From the NCBI RefSeq assembly GCF_013426205.1, contig NC_089422.1:2790001-2854000 (forward strand): a DNA stretch of 64,000 nucleotides. Direction: 5' to 3'. Origin of the DNA: Metarhizium brunneum. Its lineage: Eukaryota > Ascomycota > Sordariomycetes > Hypocreales > Clavicipitaceae. Below the pieces are notes generated by a model. It did not search any database and was not told the origin of the DNA. It saw only the letters and a program-made list of their open reading frames with translations. The translations under genes and the position numbers were made by a program. Below, piece by piece: positions 11,212 through 22,834 of the stretch (positions within the stretch are counted from its first letter, which is position 1; every line of letters starts with the position of its first letter).

Positions 11212-13086
11212 GAGCGGCGACGGGCGACTGTATCTGTGTGTGATGGTGTGTGCGAAGATTCCAAAAGATGAGCTTAGGGGAGTCGCGCTCGGCGTTGTTG
11301 TGTGGTCATGACAGCCAGCATGAAGATGGTGGAGCAGTTGGCGCACCTCGGTCTGCAGGAACTTTCACGAACGCGACGGAGGGATGTACAGACAGCGGTT
11401 GTGAAATGAGCCCAGGCGAAGCTCGATGGTTGCACGGGTGCGTATAACGGCAAAATGACAATGCCGATGCTTGCGAAAGGGATAACGGCAGAGGCTGGAC
11501 TGAGTCGGCAGGGAGGTGGAAATTGTAAGCTGCGATGCTCCAAGCGGGGGAGCTAGAACACACGCCGGTTTGCGAACAGAAGTCAAGCGACATGTGAGCC
11601 CCGTGTCTTGGGTGGCGGAAGGCTCGCGTCCTGCGTCTGCCTCTCGTGTGTATGCGCGCGTAGGGAGAGTGGTGTGCGGTGGTGTATGGTCGCTGGATGG
11701 CTAATGGGATGTCGGATGGTCGGTTGGAGTTTGATCTTGTCGGGGCAGCGAGCATTAGTATGACCGGCACCAACCGGCTTCGAGGTGCTCGTGGAGCTTG
11801 ATGCACGCTTAATGCTCGTCCAAGGAATAGCGAGGCACACCAGACTCGACTTGCGAGTCGCCCAAGTGCAAAGCTGCGGCAACTAAACAGGGCAAGGCCC
11901 ACAGATCACGGACTGGGTGCAGCCATGGCCCATGATGGCAAAGATGAGAGGAGGAGAGAAGAGAAGAGAAACGACTGCCTCGTGGTCCCAAACAGGGAAC
12001 AGGGAATAACATAACAGGCCAACTTAAGTCAGGTCGTAACTGATTACAGGCAGGTAGTCTGGATTGGCAAGGAAGGACCGAGCTGGGTTGCTAGGCTCTG
12101 GAGCACGCTTTCGTGGCGAACAAATGGCAGGAGCGATGGAGATTGAGCGGCGAGCGAGCGGCCAGGCAACTGCCGTCAACACCTCTGCATGCGTGAGCTT
12201 GCCGGCCACAGTCGTGATGGTTTCATTCCAGCCGTTCCCTCCCATTTGTTCCCTTTGGCAGCTTTTGCCACACGAACGGGGCCACGCATCTACTGGCCCA
12301 CAGTCTTTGCTTGGCCCGCCTGCCGCTGCAAGGTGCATCAAGCTGCATGCAAGTGCCTGTTGTCTGGTGGCCAATGGGTGCAGTCAGACTCGCTTTGCTT
12401 GTGAGGCCTCACGGAAGTGTGGACGAGAATCAACGTTGAGCATGGCTTTTGCAGTGACAACTACCGGACGGTGTCAGAGATGCAGCAGACGTGAGCAAAA
12501 GGGGGATTCTGGGAAAAATTCCTTGACTTGCTGACCATTATCATCTCATCCAATGCCAACACACGCGCCTCACCAGTCCTCCATATCTTGTGCCTTGTGA
12601 CAACTTACACCTGACCCTCGTGCATGGCATCTTCCAGAGAGGCAAGGGGTAGCTACTGTGGCGCCCTGATCAGAGGCCAGACGCAAAGAACAAGGCGTGG
12701 ACGGAGCATGCAATTCAGCTGACGCTGACTATGCAGGACTGCAAAGACTGGTCAACTGATATCCAGAGCTCAAGCTACTTGGTTGTGAGTACGGAGTAAC
12801 AACTAGTCTGGGAGCTTAAGCGACATTCGGGGTCCTGACTTCTGGCTGGCCCCACACGACAAGGTCCATGTCCCAATGGTACCAGCGACGTTCAACGTCC
12901 AACCGCCAACTACCGTCCTCACACATCATATTTTCCCAGTAATGCCTTGCAGCCTCACATCTGGCCTGGCGAGGCCGCACTGACCAAACTCTGTCAACGG
13001 AATCCGGCTGTCAAATAGCTGTGACTCGACAACTTCGAACGCTGCCCACATTTCACAATTGCACCATTGCCGCAACCTGCGATGGA
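11212..13086. other. Divergent intergenic region (BTB gene / TilS-like gene)
   Basis: This 1.9-kb spacer lies between two divergent starts and should hold both promoters and leaders. Several open frames of 60-200 codons overlap one another on both strands (for example 11306-11902 on the minus strand). They have compositionally biased translations and no recognisable domain, so I do not call them. Confidence 0.45.
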
Positions 13087-15189
13087 ATGAGCGTTCCGAC
13101 TCGCGTCCTTCATCATGGCGCCAAGCCCATCTCCTTGACGGAGTTTCGGGATGCTGTCGAGGCCGTCTGTCCTCCACGCTTCCCAGCAGTCCGATATGCA
13201 CGACCGCGGCGAGTTGGTATGCCATCTTCCTCCAAACATGGCCAAACATGAAATGCTAACTGGTCTTTGGCAGCCCTTGCCATCAGCGGCGGTGTGGATT
13301 CCATGGCCATGGCCTTCCTCTTCTCCAACCTCATAAGAGCACACCGAGGCATCAAAATTGCAGACAATCCGACCGAAAGTGCTTTTGGCGTCATTGTTGA
13401 TCATAGATTGAGACCAGGGAGCACGCTCGAGGCAGTCAAGGTGGCACAGGAGCTCAAGAAGCTGGGTCTCAAAGCAGTCACTAAGCCTCTCAACTGGAAG
13501 GATGTAAGCCGACATGGCCAAGATCCGAGTAGTCTCCCAAACATGGAGAGTGTTGCGCGAACAATGCGGTACCGCATGCTTGGGTCAACTTGCCGCTACC
13601 TCAATGCCACCAGTTTATTCTTTGCCCACCATCGGGACGACCAGTACGAAACTGTTCTCATGCGTTACATGAGTGGCCATCAATATCGTGGGTTCCAGGG
13701 GATACGAGAGGCCAATGCCATCCCGGAGTGCTACGATTTGCATGGCGTCTACAAGAGCGGCTTGTTGGATGATCAGTCGGCCCAACATCCGTATTTAAGC
13801 TTCAAACCCCCCAACAAGGAAATGAAGCGCCTGAGGTGGATGATGAAGGATGATTGGGAAATCCAGCCTTGGGACCGACTGAAGCACTATCTTGGTATTA
13901 ATGATTTGTCAGCCCACTTTCCAGGTCACATCATACGCGATGTAGACTCGCGTGTGCCGTACTTGACCCCATTAAACTGCGAAGATGGTGGCATCACGAT
14001 ATACCGACCGCTCCTGGAGTTTGATAAGGATAGGCTCATTGCCACCTGTGAGGCCAACAAGATCAAGTGGTTCGAAGACCCAACAAATGCTGACCCGACT
14101 CTCACGCCGAGAAATGCCATTCGACACATGAATCATAGCCTACTTCCACCTGAACTCCGCAAGGAAGCAATCCTCGACATGTCGCGAGAAGCGAAGCGTC
14201 GTACAAGGCTGGAAGAAGCTGAGGCGCGACGCTGGTTGATGCGTGAAGCTGTCATACATGATTTTGACCCAAACGCAGGCACGCTACTTATTGAACTTGC
14301 GTCGTTCAGGTCGAACAACGCACATTGGCGGCGTCTCTTTTCTAAGCCAAGAGATGAGGCTCGCAAACCCCATTCGCGACTCATTGCAGCCATCGCTATC
14401 CGCAAACTGGTTGAATTCGTCACCCCGGACATGAGTGTCCCTCCGTTAGCGAACCTAGACAATGTCATTGACCGACTCTTTCCAGAGCTTGCTTCTCAGC
14501 CAGACTTATCGCTACCAAAGGCATTCACTATCGCCGGCGTCGTCTTTGACCCCATTGTCGGCCCCGCATCAACCAAATGGTTCCTATCGCGAGCTCCCTA
14601 TTCATCCATAAAACCGTTACCAGAGCGAAAACTCCCCGGCTATCTCAATTATCGTATCACCCCCTTAGTCAGTGAAATACACGACCAACCTTCTCGCCAT
14701 TGTCACTGGCGCACCTGGAAAACCGCCAAGCTCTGGGATGGTCGATACTGGATCCGAGTGAGTGCCTGCGTGCCGGCAAGATTCCACATCCTGCCTCTCC
14801 TACCGCACCATGCGAAGCCTTTCCGGAAAGCACTGCCGCCGAGGCAACGTTCACGGCTAGAGCAGATCCTCAAGTATTACGCCCCAGGGAAGATTCGATA
14901 CTCCTTACCCGCGCTGTATAGTGTTGAGGCAACAAAAGCAGAGGACGGGGCTACTCCGACTTTGACATTACTTGCACTCCCTAGTTTGGGGATTCATATA
15001 CCCGGCTTAGAGCGATGGGTTAGGTATGAAGCAAGGTATAGATGGATTGATGCATCACTGCTTGGACTAAAGAAGAGAGGGGCGCAGGCCCCCATGCCGA
15101 TGTATCATCGGCCATGGACGAGATCAAGGAGATTGCGGAGGCAGAGGGTGACGGCATTTAATGCGAAAAGGGCACAAAGTGCGTTGTAG
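13087..15189 (+). CDS. tRNA(Ile)-lysidine synthase-like PP-loop ATPase
   Basis: Two exons, 13087-13216 and 13274-15189, encode 681 aa. The 57-bp intron (GTATGC...GCAG) splits the codon before the PP-loop, and splicing restores RVALAISGGVDSMAMAF. The ATP-binding SGGVDS motif is at about residues 48-53, followed by VDHRLRPGS and HHRDDQYET, all matching the TilS/MesJ family. A long C-terminal half (about residues 330-681) has no motif I recognise. In bacteria and organelles TilS modifies C34 of tRNA-Ile(CAU) to lysidine. The fungal nuclear gene probably acts on mitochondrial tRNA, although no clear presequence is visible in the short N-terminus. The open frame extends 5' only through a GTG, so the ATG at 13087 is the better start. 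Confidence 0.88.
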
Positions 15190-15852
15190 GGATAATGTAT
15201 TCAGAAAGAACCTCTCAATAGGACGATCAGCATACTCATTAACTTATATTAGTTTCTTTCGTAGCCATACATGAAGTAGCATAAGAACTGGGGACGTGTC
15301 GAAAAGTCGATTGAGAACTTTGAACACCGCCGGCCCAGAGACTAGTTTTGGTGGCATGAGAGCTGGATTATCAGGATTGTGAGCCCCGCGAATGTTCTCG
15401 TTGTAGGACGGCCCAAAAAAAAAACGAAGCAACTCTCTAAACCCCTCCCATACGCAGAAACAACTACTCTCGAGGCCTTGTAACTGCACGTCTAGCAAAT
15501 ATGCTGTTTATAGGGCGATTTGCTGATTGGGTCGAAGTTGGCCAACTTGGAAAGGGTGTAATAGCAGATTTTCAATTGCCACTTTGGTTCGACAAGTCTC
15601 ATCAATCTCATGATTCTAAGCACAGCAGATATCCCAACAAGTACTGTGGAAGAAGTCGGTTAACCCTGCCCATGCTAGGCTGCGTACACTAGTGTGCCAG
15701 GGTATACAAGTTTGACCAAACTGGGTTTCTGTGGCATCGTTTCCCTCAAATCTGGAGAGAGACACTGGCCAAAACTGCGTAGGTATTGTACGTGCTAGAT
15801 CGTGGGGTTGGCAGAGTGGTGGCATTCCTACTTACCAAGGAAGGGTTGTCTA
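15190..15852. other. Intergenic region downstream of TilS-like gene
   Basis: No gene is seen. It holds the 3' region of the preceding gene and leads into a short inverted-repeat element at 15853. Confidence 0.45.
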
Positions 15853-16111
15853 ATCCCCTCTGGTGTGTTAAGGCTCCAGTCAGGTCTCTGTAGGGATGGG
15901 TATCCAATTAGAAGCTAGATTCTAAAGGGTACATAGATCTGCTAATGAAAGAGGTGATAATATAAGTTACTATAAGAATGCTTAATACAAATCGCTACAT
16001 CATAATGTGCTACAATCTAGGTGCTATTAAAGTTATCCGAGGTCACTAGCTGCCTGCAGGGGTACTGTGGGACCGGTGACCCCACTTGAGCCTCAACACA
16101 CCAGAGGGGAT
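15853..16111. mobile_element. Putative MITE with ~24-bp terminal inverted repeats
   Basis: The left end starts ATCCCCTCTGGTGTGTT and continues AAGGCTC. The right end is its reverse complement, GAGCCTC then AACACACCAGAGGGGAT, with one mismatch over 24 bp. The element is 259 bp, has an AT-rich core and no coding potential, which is the form of a non-autonomous DNA transposon. Flanks read CTA on the left and AGT on the right, so I cannot see a clean target-site duplication. It lies 52 bp upstream of a tRNA gene. A second element at 31093-31347 has nearly the same length and a similar but diverged end sequence. Confidence 0.7.
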
Positions 16112-16163
16112 AGTCAGTACTTAAGATAGTTTTAACTAACATCCTCCAACAAAGGCCAATAAA

Positions 16164-16270
16164 GGCCGGGTAGCTCAATGGTAGAGCGTCTGACTTCGAA
16201 GCGATCCAGTATCATTAAAGTATCATTATCCCGGAGTCAGAAGGTGTAGGTTCGAGTCCTGCCCTGGCTA
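16164..16270 (+). tRNA. tRNA-Arg(TCG) with intron
   Basis: The acceptor stem GGCCGGG (16164-16170) pairs with CCTGGCT (16263-16269), allowing two G-U pairs, followed by discriminator A. The D arm is GCTC-AATGGTA-GAGC. The anticodon stem TCTGA (16189-16193) pairs with TCAGA (16237-16241). The loop reads C, T, then TCG at 16196-16198, then A. A 36-nt intron (16200-16235) sits at the canonical place, one base after the anticodon. The T arm is GTAGG-TTCGAGT-CCTGC with one G-U pair. The GTCTGACTTCG core is typical of eukaryotic tRNA-Arg(UCG), which reads CGA codons. The CCA is not encoded. A register giving anticodon CGA (Ser) is less likely because there is no long variable arm. Confidence 0.9.
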
Positions 16271-16274
16271 AATA

Positions 16275-16282
16275 TTTTTTTT
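16275..16282 (+). terminator. RNA polymerase III terminator of the tRNA-Arg gene
   Basis: A run of eight T residues begins five bases after the mature tRNA end, a typical Pol III stop signal. Confidence 0.8.
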
Positions 16283-17778
16283 CGTTCCGTGTAAATCAAG
16301 TGTTGCTATGCTGAACAAGCTGGTTCGACGTGTGGTATCATCAGGGACGAATCCTGTTAACAGGTGAGTCGGCAAAAACGGCAAACTCTGTAGATTGGGG
16401 ACGAGTTTTTAATTAAGAAAAAAAAAGCAGGAACCAAATTTCATAATGGCTTTGTTTGCCCTGAATTTTCTACGGGCGCGTACCTGCTCGATTTGACGTT
16501 GACATTCTTCGGTGCCATCAGCATTTTCGCCATGCCGTGGCCCTGTCGCCACCGAGGCGAACAAGGCCACCACGACCAATGGTGTCAATGTTCATGCGTG
16601 TACTGCGTGCAGCAGGGATACTAATGGAGATGGCTGCCTGCCAAGCAGCCAGTTGATTGCAGGGGGCCATGATCGAATTGGAAGTTTGTGTGTTGCAATT
16701 GTCTTACGCCCACAGAGTGAGGCGACTCGTGTCACGGCAAGTTTCGTTGGTACGCTGTCGAGGCGGCCAGGCTTTTCTCAAAACGCTTCGCCCCTGAAAA
16801 GCAGAGCCTTCCACGCAACAGAAAAGGCACAAAAAGTCAACACCATCACCTGTTAAAACGTATGGCTAGTATCAATGCTGAGATACAAACAAACAATCTG
16901 GAGTATCGTGAGAAACCCAATCCCCCGCTTACCTGGCAACTAGGCCTCGGCGGCCGCGCCTGCCTGCACAATCTACTTGACCGCTCCGCCCTTTCCCATC
17001 CCTTCGAGCCAAGCCTCATCCCCGTCGAAACAAAAAGAATGAAAGAAAAGACGCTAAGAAACGAAAAATGTTTCATTCTTTCTTGCCAACTCGACAAACC
17101 TCCAACAGGACGAACCGAGCAATACACCACTCGTCACGCTTGCTTATACTCTTGCCGTTCGGTGTCAGGAGGGTCTTATCGCCGTGGTCTTCTGCTTGTC
17201 GGACAGTGCCGCCAGATGATATGAACCAACATCCCAACCCTCGAAGAATCAAACGCCAAAATTCAAATAACGAGCTGCGAAAAAGTCGACGACAGAAGCC
17301 GAGATCCCAAACCCCATCTCGTGAAAGTCCCAGTCAACCGACCCATGGGGTCAGCCCTGCCTAGACGTGTTGCAAGCCTCACTTTTGCCCCAGATTTGTC
17401 GAGTTTCAGGCCTACCCGACTCGCCATCAACCATTAGTGGAGAATTTGCAACAAATAGCTTCGACACCACCGATCCCGGATTCGGCCGGGTTTGCCGCGG
17501 TTGAGCTAGGCGAACATGGTGGGGGAGTCCGGAGCTGTTACCGAAACATGCAACGCATCCAAGTCCAGTCCGTCTGTCGCCCGGCCGCGAAGAACAACCA
17601 CATCCGATGCCAACACGCGCTGCCTGCAAGTGAGCGACATATCCCTAAGCCCGTTGAAGCAGCAAAGAGTCAGAAAATGGAAAACGAAACAGCATAATTG
17701 ACCGAACTAGTGCGCTACGGCACTGCTGGGAGCGAATCAATTACCTTGACGGCTTTTGCAGTATCCTGTCAGTATCGT
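16283..17778. other. Intergenic region after tRNA
   Basis: Only short overlapping open frames of 60-120 codons without recognisable content are present. I see no gene, repeat or RNA. Confidence 0.4.
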
Positions 17779-18534
17779 TTAACGCCTTCGACAGGTTGAT
17801 CTGGCATGCTCCACGTGGACCTCACCCGGTCTTTCTCGGACCCCGAAACGCAAGTCGCGCGGTAAATGATGGTTCGGAAACTCTCTTTGCGACCTATTCC
17901 ATTCAAATGTCGATTCATCAATCAAGTGCCGCTTGTATATATGATCAAGGAAGTAGAAGTCTGGCCGAATATTTGCTGCTGTCATTCCCTCATCAAAATG
18001 GCCAGCAATATGGTACAGTCTCTGACGAAAACACATCTCTTCTCTTTGGTTCGAAGGAGACCCAAACGTGTAGGTGTCGCAAAACCAGCAAATGCTGAAT
18101 TTGGGACAGCACCAGTTCAGATGCTCGCCTATTATGTGGTGGATCCACAAGTTTACTTTGTTCGAGGGGAAGACTACATCGCAGCCAGAGAAGTTCTTGA
18201 ATTCGCACGGTAAATTTGTCGGAATGGGATCCGGCACCGCGGGACGGTGACGCCCTACCATTTCTGGACCATATAAAGGTGGAGGGGCCGTGGCGCTGGT
18301 ACATACTGATGAACGATCAAATGCGTCAAAAGCTGAGCTCATTCGCGTCGCACTGGTCGCCAACGATGGAGCGCGCTCGGTGTGGGCCTCTCCCAGAGGT
18401 CGTTGTTCCTCAATGAGTAGCTCCTGGGGATAGTATTGTCCGCCACCATGGCCAAAGCCGAGAAACTGATGGGTATCGCGACTCCTTTGTACTCGGCCCA
18501 CTAGTTCGTCAATCTCTCCTGGATCGAAGGCCAT
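17779..18534 (-). CDS. Cys/His-rich fungal protein of unknown function
   Basis: A single exon of 251 aa starts at the ATG at 18534; the frame remains open upstream only to a TTG. The N-terminal 100 residues are polar and disordered. The C-terminal half has a patterned set of possible zinc ligands: CEFKNFSGC, then WIHHIIGEHLN, then CCPKFSICWFCD, then RLYHIAGHFDEG and FLDHIYKRHL. These resemble degenerate C2H2-like fingers seen in uncharacterised fungal proteins. I do not recognise a named family. It sits alone between two intergenic gaps of 1-3 kb. A role in DNA or RNA binding is conceivable but unproven. Confidence 0.6.
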   Translation of the reverse strand: MAFDPGEIDELVGRVQRSRDTHQFLGFGHGGGQYYPQELLIEEQRPLGEAHTERAPSLATSATRMSSAFDAFDRSSVCTSATAPPPLYGPEMVGRHRPAVPDPIPTNLPCEFKNFSGCDVVFPSNKVNLWIHHIIGEHLNWCCPKFSICWFCDTYTFGSPSNQREEMCFRQRLYHIAGHFDEGMTAANIRPDFYFLDHIYKRHLIDESTFEWNRSQREFPNHHLPRDLRFGVRERPGEVHVEHARSTCRRR

Positions 18535-21440
18535 GATGTGGATTCCGGCTGTCGCCCTAGCGTTGCGCGACGACAAAGAGTGGGGTATCAGATACGAATC
18601 AAAGTCCTACCGGGAGTAGGACTGATGGTGAGCAGAAGGGAGAGTCGGTATATTTCGCAGCCCGGAGTTCTTCTACTCCTGATGGTTTGCTTCGGAATGA
18701 AATACCAAGCCGTGGATGTGTAGACAGATGTGTGCTCGGGTTTCGTTGATGATTTGGTGCGGGATGATTGACCTTTCTAGGTCCACCGCTATGTTGGTGC
18801 GCGCAGTGCTCCCGCCGATCAGTCTAGACCAGAGGCCAGGGTTACCAGAGACGGCGGAACTTTTCTTTTTGGCAGATCGACCCGTTGGATCGTCCTAGCT
18901 CGCAGAATCTGAGCAATACGAATAGTCCAAGAGGACCACCTGCCAGACGAATATCTCAACTCAACCTGTGAGGGTTGAACAACGCAAGAAAAAAAAAAAA
19001 AGCCCCCGGCGGCAAACCTGGATGATATGTGGTGGGGGGCTTTGCCAGCTTTTCTCACCCACCTTTGGCCATTCTCTTGACCAAGTACATGCAACGGTCT
19101 GAAGCTCGTCTCTCTGGTGGAGCGAGTACCGTTTTGGGAGAAGAAAGAGACGCATCCGGTATTTTACTGAAATGAAGCCCTGGTCGCGATATCGGAGGAG
19201 ACATACACCACACCAAATGACCAAAGGCTTTCGTCGCAGTCAACCGGATATCCGCCCCAAATGCTATGAGCAGGCACAGGAAGCATCTCCTATAGCTGTC
19301 AAATCAAGCACTCACACAGAAACGTGTGCTATTCGGAACCAAGTTGTGTCACAGAAGACATATCATGTTTGCTCTACCACAATGGCTTCGTAGCCCCGGT
19401 GTGATGTCTGTGCCACCACCAATTCATCCCATGCCCAGGAAAAGGGGAACGGCGAATTACAGAGTACGCCCTCACCGAATCTACCAGCCCGGTGCCATGC
19501 GGTGCCTGCTTTCCAACATATTTATAAAAGTCATGTCAAGTCCTTGTGAGAGTGGAGGGTGGCCAGTGCGCCAGGTATTGGAAAACAACAAAGGCAGTTG
19601 AACAAACACACCAAGGCAATCTCTGGGCCGCCAACGCCACAGACGTCTCCAAAAGGGCGCTATGGAGAGTCATGGGTCTGAATCGATTTTCGGGCAGGCT
19701 GAGTTTGGCGATGAAGTACGGAGGAGTAGAAGTGATTTCTGAACCGCCATGTCGCATTGGCAAGGGTTCCGAGCTCGGGCCAGACTGTGATTGGGCTTGG
19801 CTGGCTGACCAGCAAAGAGCTGCCACGGCGCAAGTTCAAAAGCTGCCCAGTTGAGTAGAGAGCGGGGAGAGAGGTATGAGGGGGAGCGCGCAGACCCGGA
19901 GAGATGAGGCTCAAGCAGCACCCGGGGGCACCCCTGCTCTCGAGGTAGAGGTAGTGGCCCCGCTGCAGGCGCCGTGGATGAGGATTCTTGGCCTCGTTAT
20001 GTCAAATCAGACATCAGGGAGTTTGGTGAGAGGGTATGCTCGCTCTATTGGCGGCTCAACAAGGTGTTTCTTCAACTGTAGTAGTCCGCTTCAAAGTTGC
20101 TGTCGCACCTGTGAGCGCGGCGAATCCTCGAAGCCTGTTTCTGAAGCCAAGAAGCGCTTTCCAAAAGTATTACTTGCGTTGTTCATGATTCCCATGGAGC
20201 CAATTTCCTGGGGCAAATTATATATATATGTCTATAACTGGCTGTGCGCCGTGACCACGATTTGGAAGTCTGCTCAAACTCAAAACAGGATATTCGACTT
20301 GGCTAGAAGACCGTTGTCTTGCTCACGTGCAGGTGAAGTTTTTTCGGGCCGCTCACGCTGATATCAATCCACATTATGCTGCTGGTCTGGTTGTAGACGA
20401 TAGCAGAGGATATTTTATCGAACGTCTAGAGTATGACGCGAACGCTAGTAGCGTTGAAGGCTTGGCATTGAGTTTGGAAGTTGGCTTTTGAAGCTTGCTT
20501 GTCGGAAAGACCCACAATGATGCATCTTTTTCCCCAATGTCAGCAGAAAAGAAGACATGGAAGGAGAGCGATGCTCGGGTAATAGATGGATGGGGCCGCT
20601 TCAGTCGAGCCGGACAAGACGTTATTGTGTGCGGACTGGTACATACGGAGACGACTCCACGATTCGGCAGTCGGCACGGTGGAGCCGATGAGATGTCTGA
20701 GGTCTCGTCTGGCGCAAGTGTCATCTGGTACTTTGTGCGGTGCCGAGTCGGCGAGCCTGCCAGAGAAATGGATCTGGTCATGGCCGCAGTGTTGCCTATA
20801 ATATGCTAGCTAGCGACTGGGTGTATTGGCGTCTGGTCCAGTCCAGCAGGTCAAAATACATCTTGCCCGAGTTTTCCACGCGTTCATGGGCCAGCTGGGA
20901 TCCCCCGCGTTTGTGTCTGGATGGCGAAGCAATGCCGCGTGGAGCCTGTGAAGGTGCTGGCAAATGAAGATTGACCGCGGAGTGGGCAGATGCTCCGGCC
21001 GGTTGAGACGGGGGCTGAAGGTCACGAGCGCGTGATGCGATACGAGGATGCTTGTCGTCTACTATTTGTAACACCAGTTTAACCCGTCGACGGGACGCCA
21101 GCTGTGCGCCAGCAGTGCGCCAGCTGTGTGCTGGTTGTACGCCAATCCCGTCCAAGAAACTGCACAAGTTGCATGCCAACCTGGGAAGGTACGTTCAAGA
21201 CGGGCCCGAGCTCAAAATATTGCGTCCTGTTTCGTAGTTGCCTGCCAGACGATTCCATCTTGGTATGAACCCATATCGATATCCAACACGCCTCTTTTGT
21301 CAACAGAGCGCTACCGAGTACTGCTCAAACACAACGCTCCGTCGAGAGCCCGCCGCCAAGACTCGAGAGTGAAGCCAACACCAAGAAATAGAACAGCCAC
21401 TCGGGACCTGTCATCGTGTCGAGTCCCGAGTGCGTACCAG
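18535..21440. other. Long intergenic region
   Basis: This 2.9-kb stretch has no supportable gene. Open frames at 19546-19854, 19876-20361 and 20374-20781 have biased, family-less translations and overlap frames on the other strand. An A12-type run lies near 18990, and about 21098-21140 has imperfect tandem copies of a TGCGCCAGC-like unit. The final few hundred bases probably hold the leader of the gene starting at 21441. Confidence 0.4.
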
Positions 21441-22043
21441 ATGATGACACCGTCGCTGCCCGTCCCAGTTACCGTCGCCACTAACCGCTGCCTCCACAAG
21501 CGCGACGACTACGACGGGCCCAACCTTGCCGTGCTCATCCCCGTCATCGTCATCCTCACCCTCATAGCCGTCTTCTTCTTTGGCTGGCTAGGCGTGCCTT
21601 GGCCCAAAATCATGGCATGGTGGAAGCGCAAGCGCTCGCGCACAGCCGCGACCTCCAAGGACCACCACGACCACGACCAAGAGTTGCAACACCAAAGCCC
21701 ATCTGGCCGCGCCGAGCCGCAGCCGCAACCGCAACCGCAACCGCAGCCGGGCTCGCGCCTGTCCTACGCAAAGGCCTTTGAGCGGAGCCACATCGATGCT
21801 CTCAAGCTGCCCAGCGTTGGCGCCGACCCCAAGCCCAAGACTGCCAAGGAACCCAGCAAGCGCGTCATGGAGGGAGAAGAGGCAAATCGCCCACCTACTC
21901 GAGCGTCGACCGAGGCGCCGCCAAGCGGTTCCCTCACCCCCGACTTGTCCGCGGGCCAGATGACGCCCGGGCAGCAGAGCACGCTCAGTGCCGTGCCCGA
22001 GAGGAGAGCCTCGCCCTGGGACCCTACGAGAAACCCCGATTGA
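21441..22043 (+). CDS. Small single-pass membrane protein, unknown function
   Basis: The frame is open from further upstream, but MMTPSLPVP at 21441 is the most plausible start, giving 200 aa. One strong transmembrane segment lies near residues 29-52 (LAVLIPVIVILTLIAVFFFG). It is followed at once by a positively charged stretch (WWKRKRSR), which predicts a cytosolic C-terminus. The tail is low complexity with a Gln-Pro repeat (PQPQPQPQPQP, about residues 93-104) encoded by a CAGCCGCAACCG-type tandem. It ends Pro/Ser/Thr-rich. I recognise no domain. Similar short membrane proteins with disordered tails are common in sordariomycetes, where they often serve as anchors or are uncharacterised. Confidence 0.6.
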   Translation: MMTPSLPVPVTVATNRCLHKRDDYDGPNLAVLIPVIVILTLIAVFFFGWLGVPWPKIMAWWKRKRSRTAATSKDHHDHDQELQHQSPSGRAEPQPQPQPQPQPGSRLSYAKAFERSHIDALKLPSVGADPKPKTAKEPSKRVMEGEEANRPPTRASTEAPPSGSLTPDLSAGQMTPGQQSTLSAVPERRASPWDPTRNPD

Positions 22044-22834
22044 GGGTTCCTTGGGTCCCTGTCGTGAGAGACTACCGGAGGAGTCCCTTGTAGGACTGAT
22101 ACGAACCTTGGACTCTGGCTGTCCTTATCATCTCTGACCTTGGCCTCGAATACATCTATCCAACCACGTCAAGTCTGGCCCCCTGGTTCGGAAAAGATGC
22201 CCGAACAACTACAGCAAATAGTGTGCCCGAGCGAGAAATTCCTGTTCTTCAGCACCCTGCAATGATACCCCTTGCTATCCCGGGGAACGCACCAGCCCCA
22301 AAAGACCAGTGTAGTTGCGGCAAAATTACAAATCGTATGCGCAAAGTGCGGCCTCGAAGAGTTTGGCGAACACAGCCCCAGGATCTCCTTGGAGCAAAAG
22401 AGCGGAGCGTGCGGATTTTCAGACAGGGAGGGTAGCGGCGATCTTTGGGCATATTTGGCCATGGAGAATTGAAATCCCCCCCTTCAGGCCGTAGGAAACA
22501 TGGCAGATATTCTCGTCGATATCGCAAAACGACTCTAGTTCTCAAACTGCTCGGGGGGCTGGCGGAGAAGCCGCTTGATATGGCCAAACGCCCTTGTCCC
22601 CCGCAATAATCAAGACGCCAGTTCACAACTTTGACCTAATAACAGAGCAAACATTGTTTCACGGTAGAAAACTCCGCAAGCTGAACGGCAAACAAATTGC
22701 CTTGTCTTTGATATATCCAAGCGTAAATAAAATCTATCGCTATGAACCCCAACGCCTTCTCTGCCATGCGTGAAAAAAAAAATCAAAAAAGTCTACCATG
22801 AGCCAGTACCGTGAAATTCACCCCTTCTCGCCCG
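22044..22834. other. Convergent intergenic region
   Basis: No gene is seen. Two genes converge here, so the stretch should hold 3' untranslated regions. A short A-run lies near 22772. Confidence 0.45.

Noticed and set aside
11212..11346. N-terminal extension of the BTB protein
   Set aside because: It would start on GTG; the ATG at 11211 is a better start and the extra residues look like leader sequence.
13021..13086. N-terminal extension of the TilS-like protein
   Set aside because: The frame is open here, but the first codon is GTG; the first ATG in frame is at 13087 and the residues before it show no conserved feature.
16164..16270. Reading the tRNA as tRNA-Ser(CGA)
   Set aside because: Shifting the anticodon stem by one base gives CGA, but serine tRNAs have a long variable arm and this one has four bases; the GTCTGACTTCG core matches tRNA-Arg(UCG).
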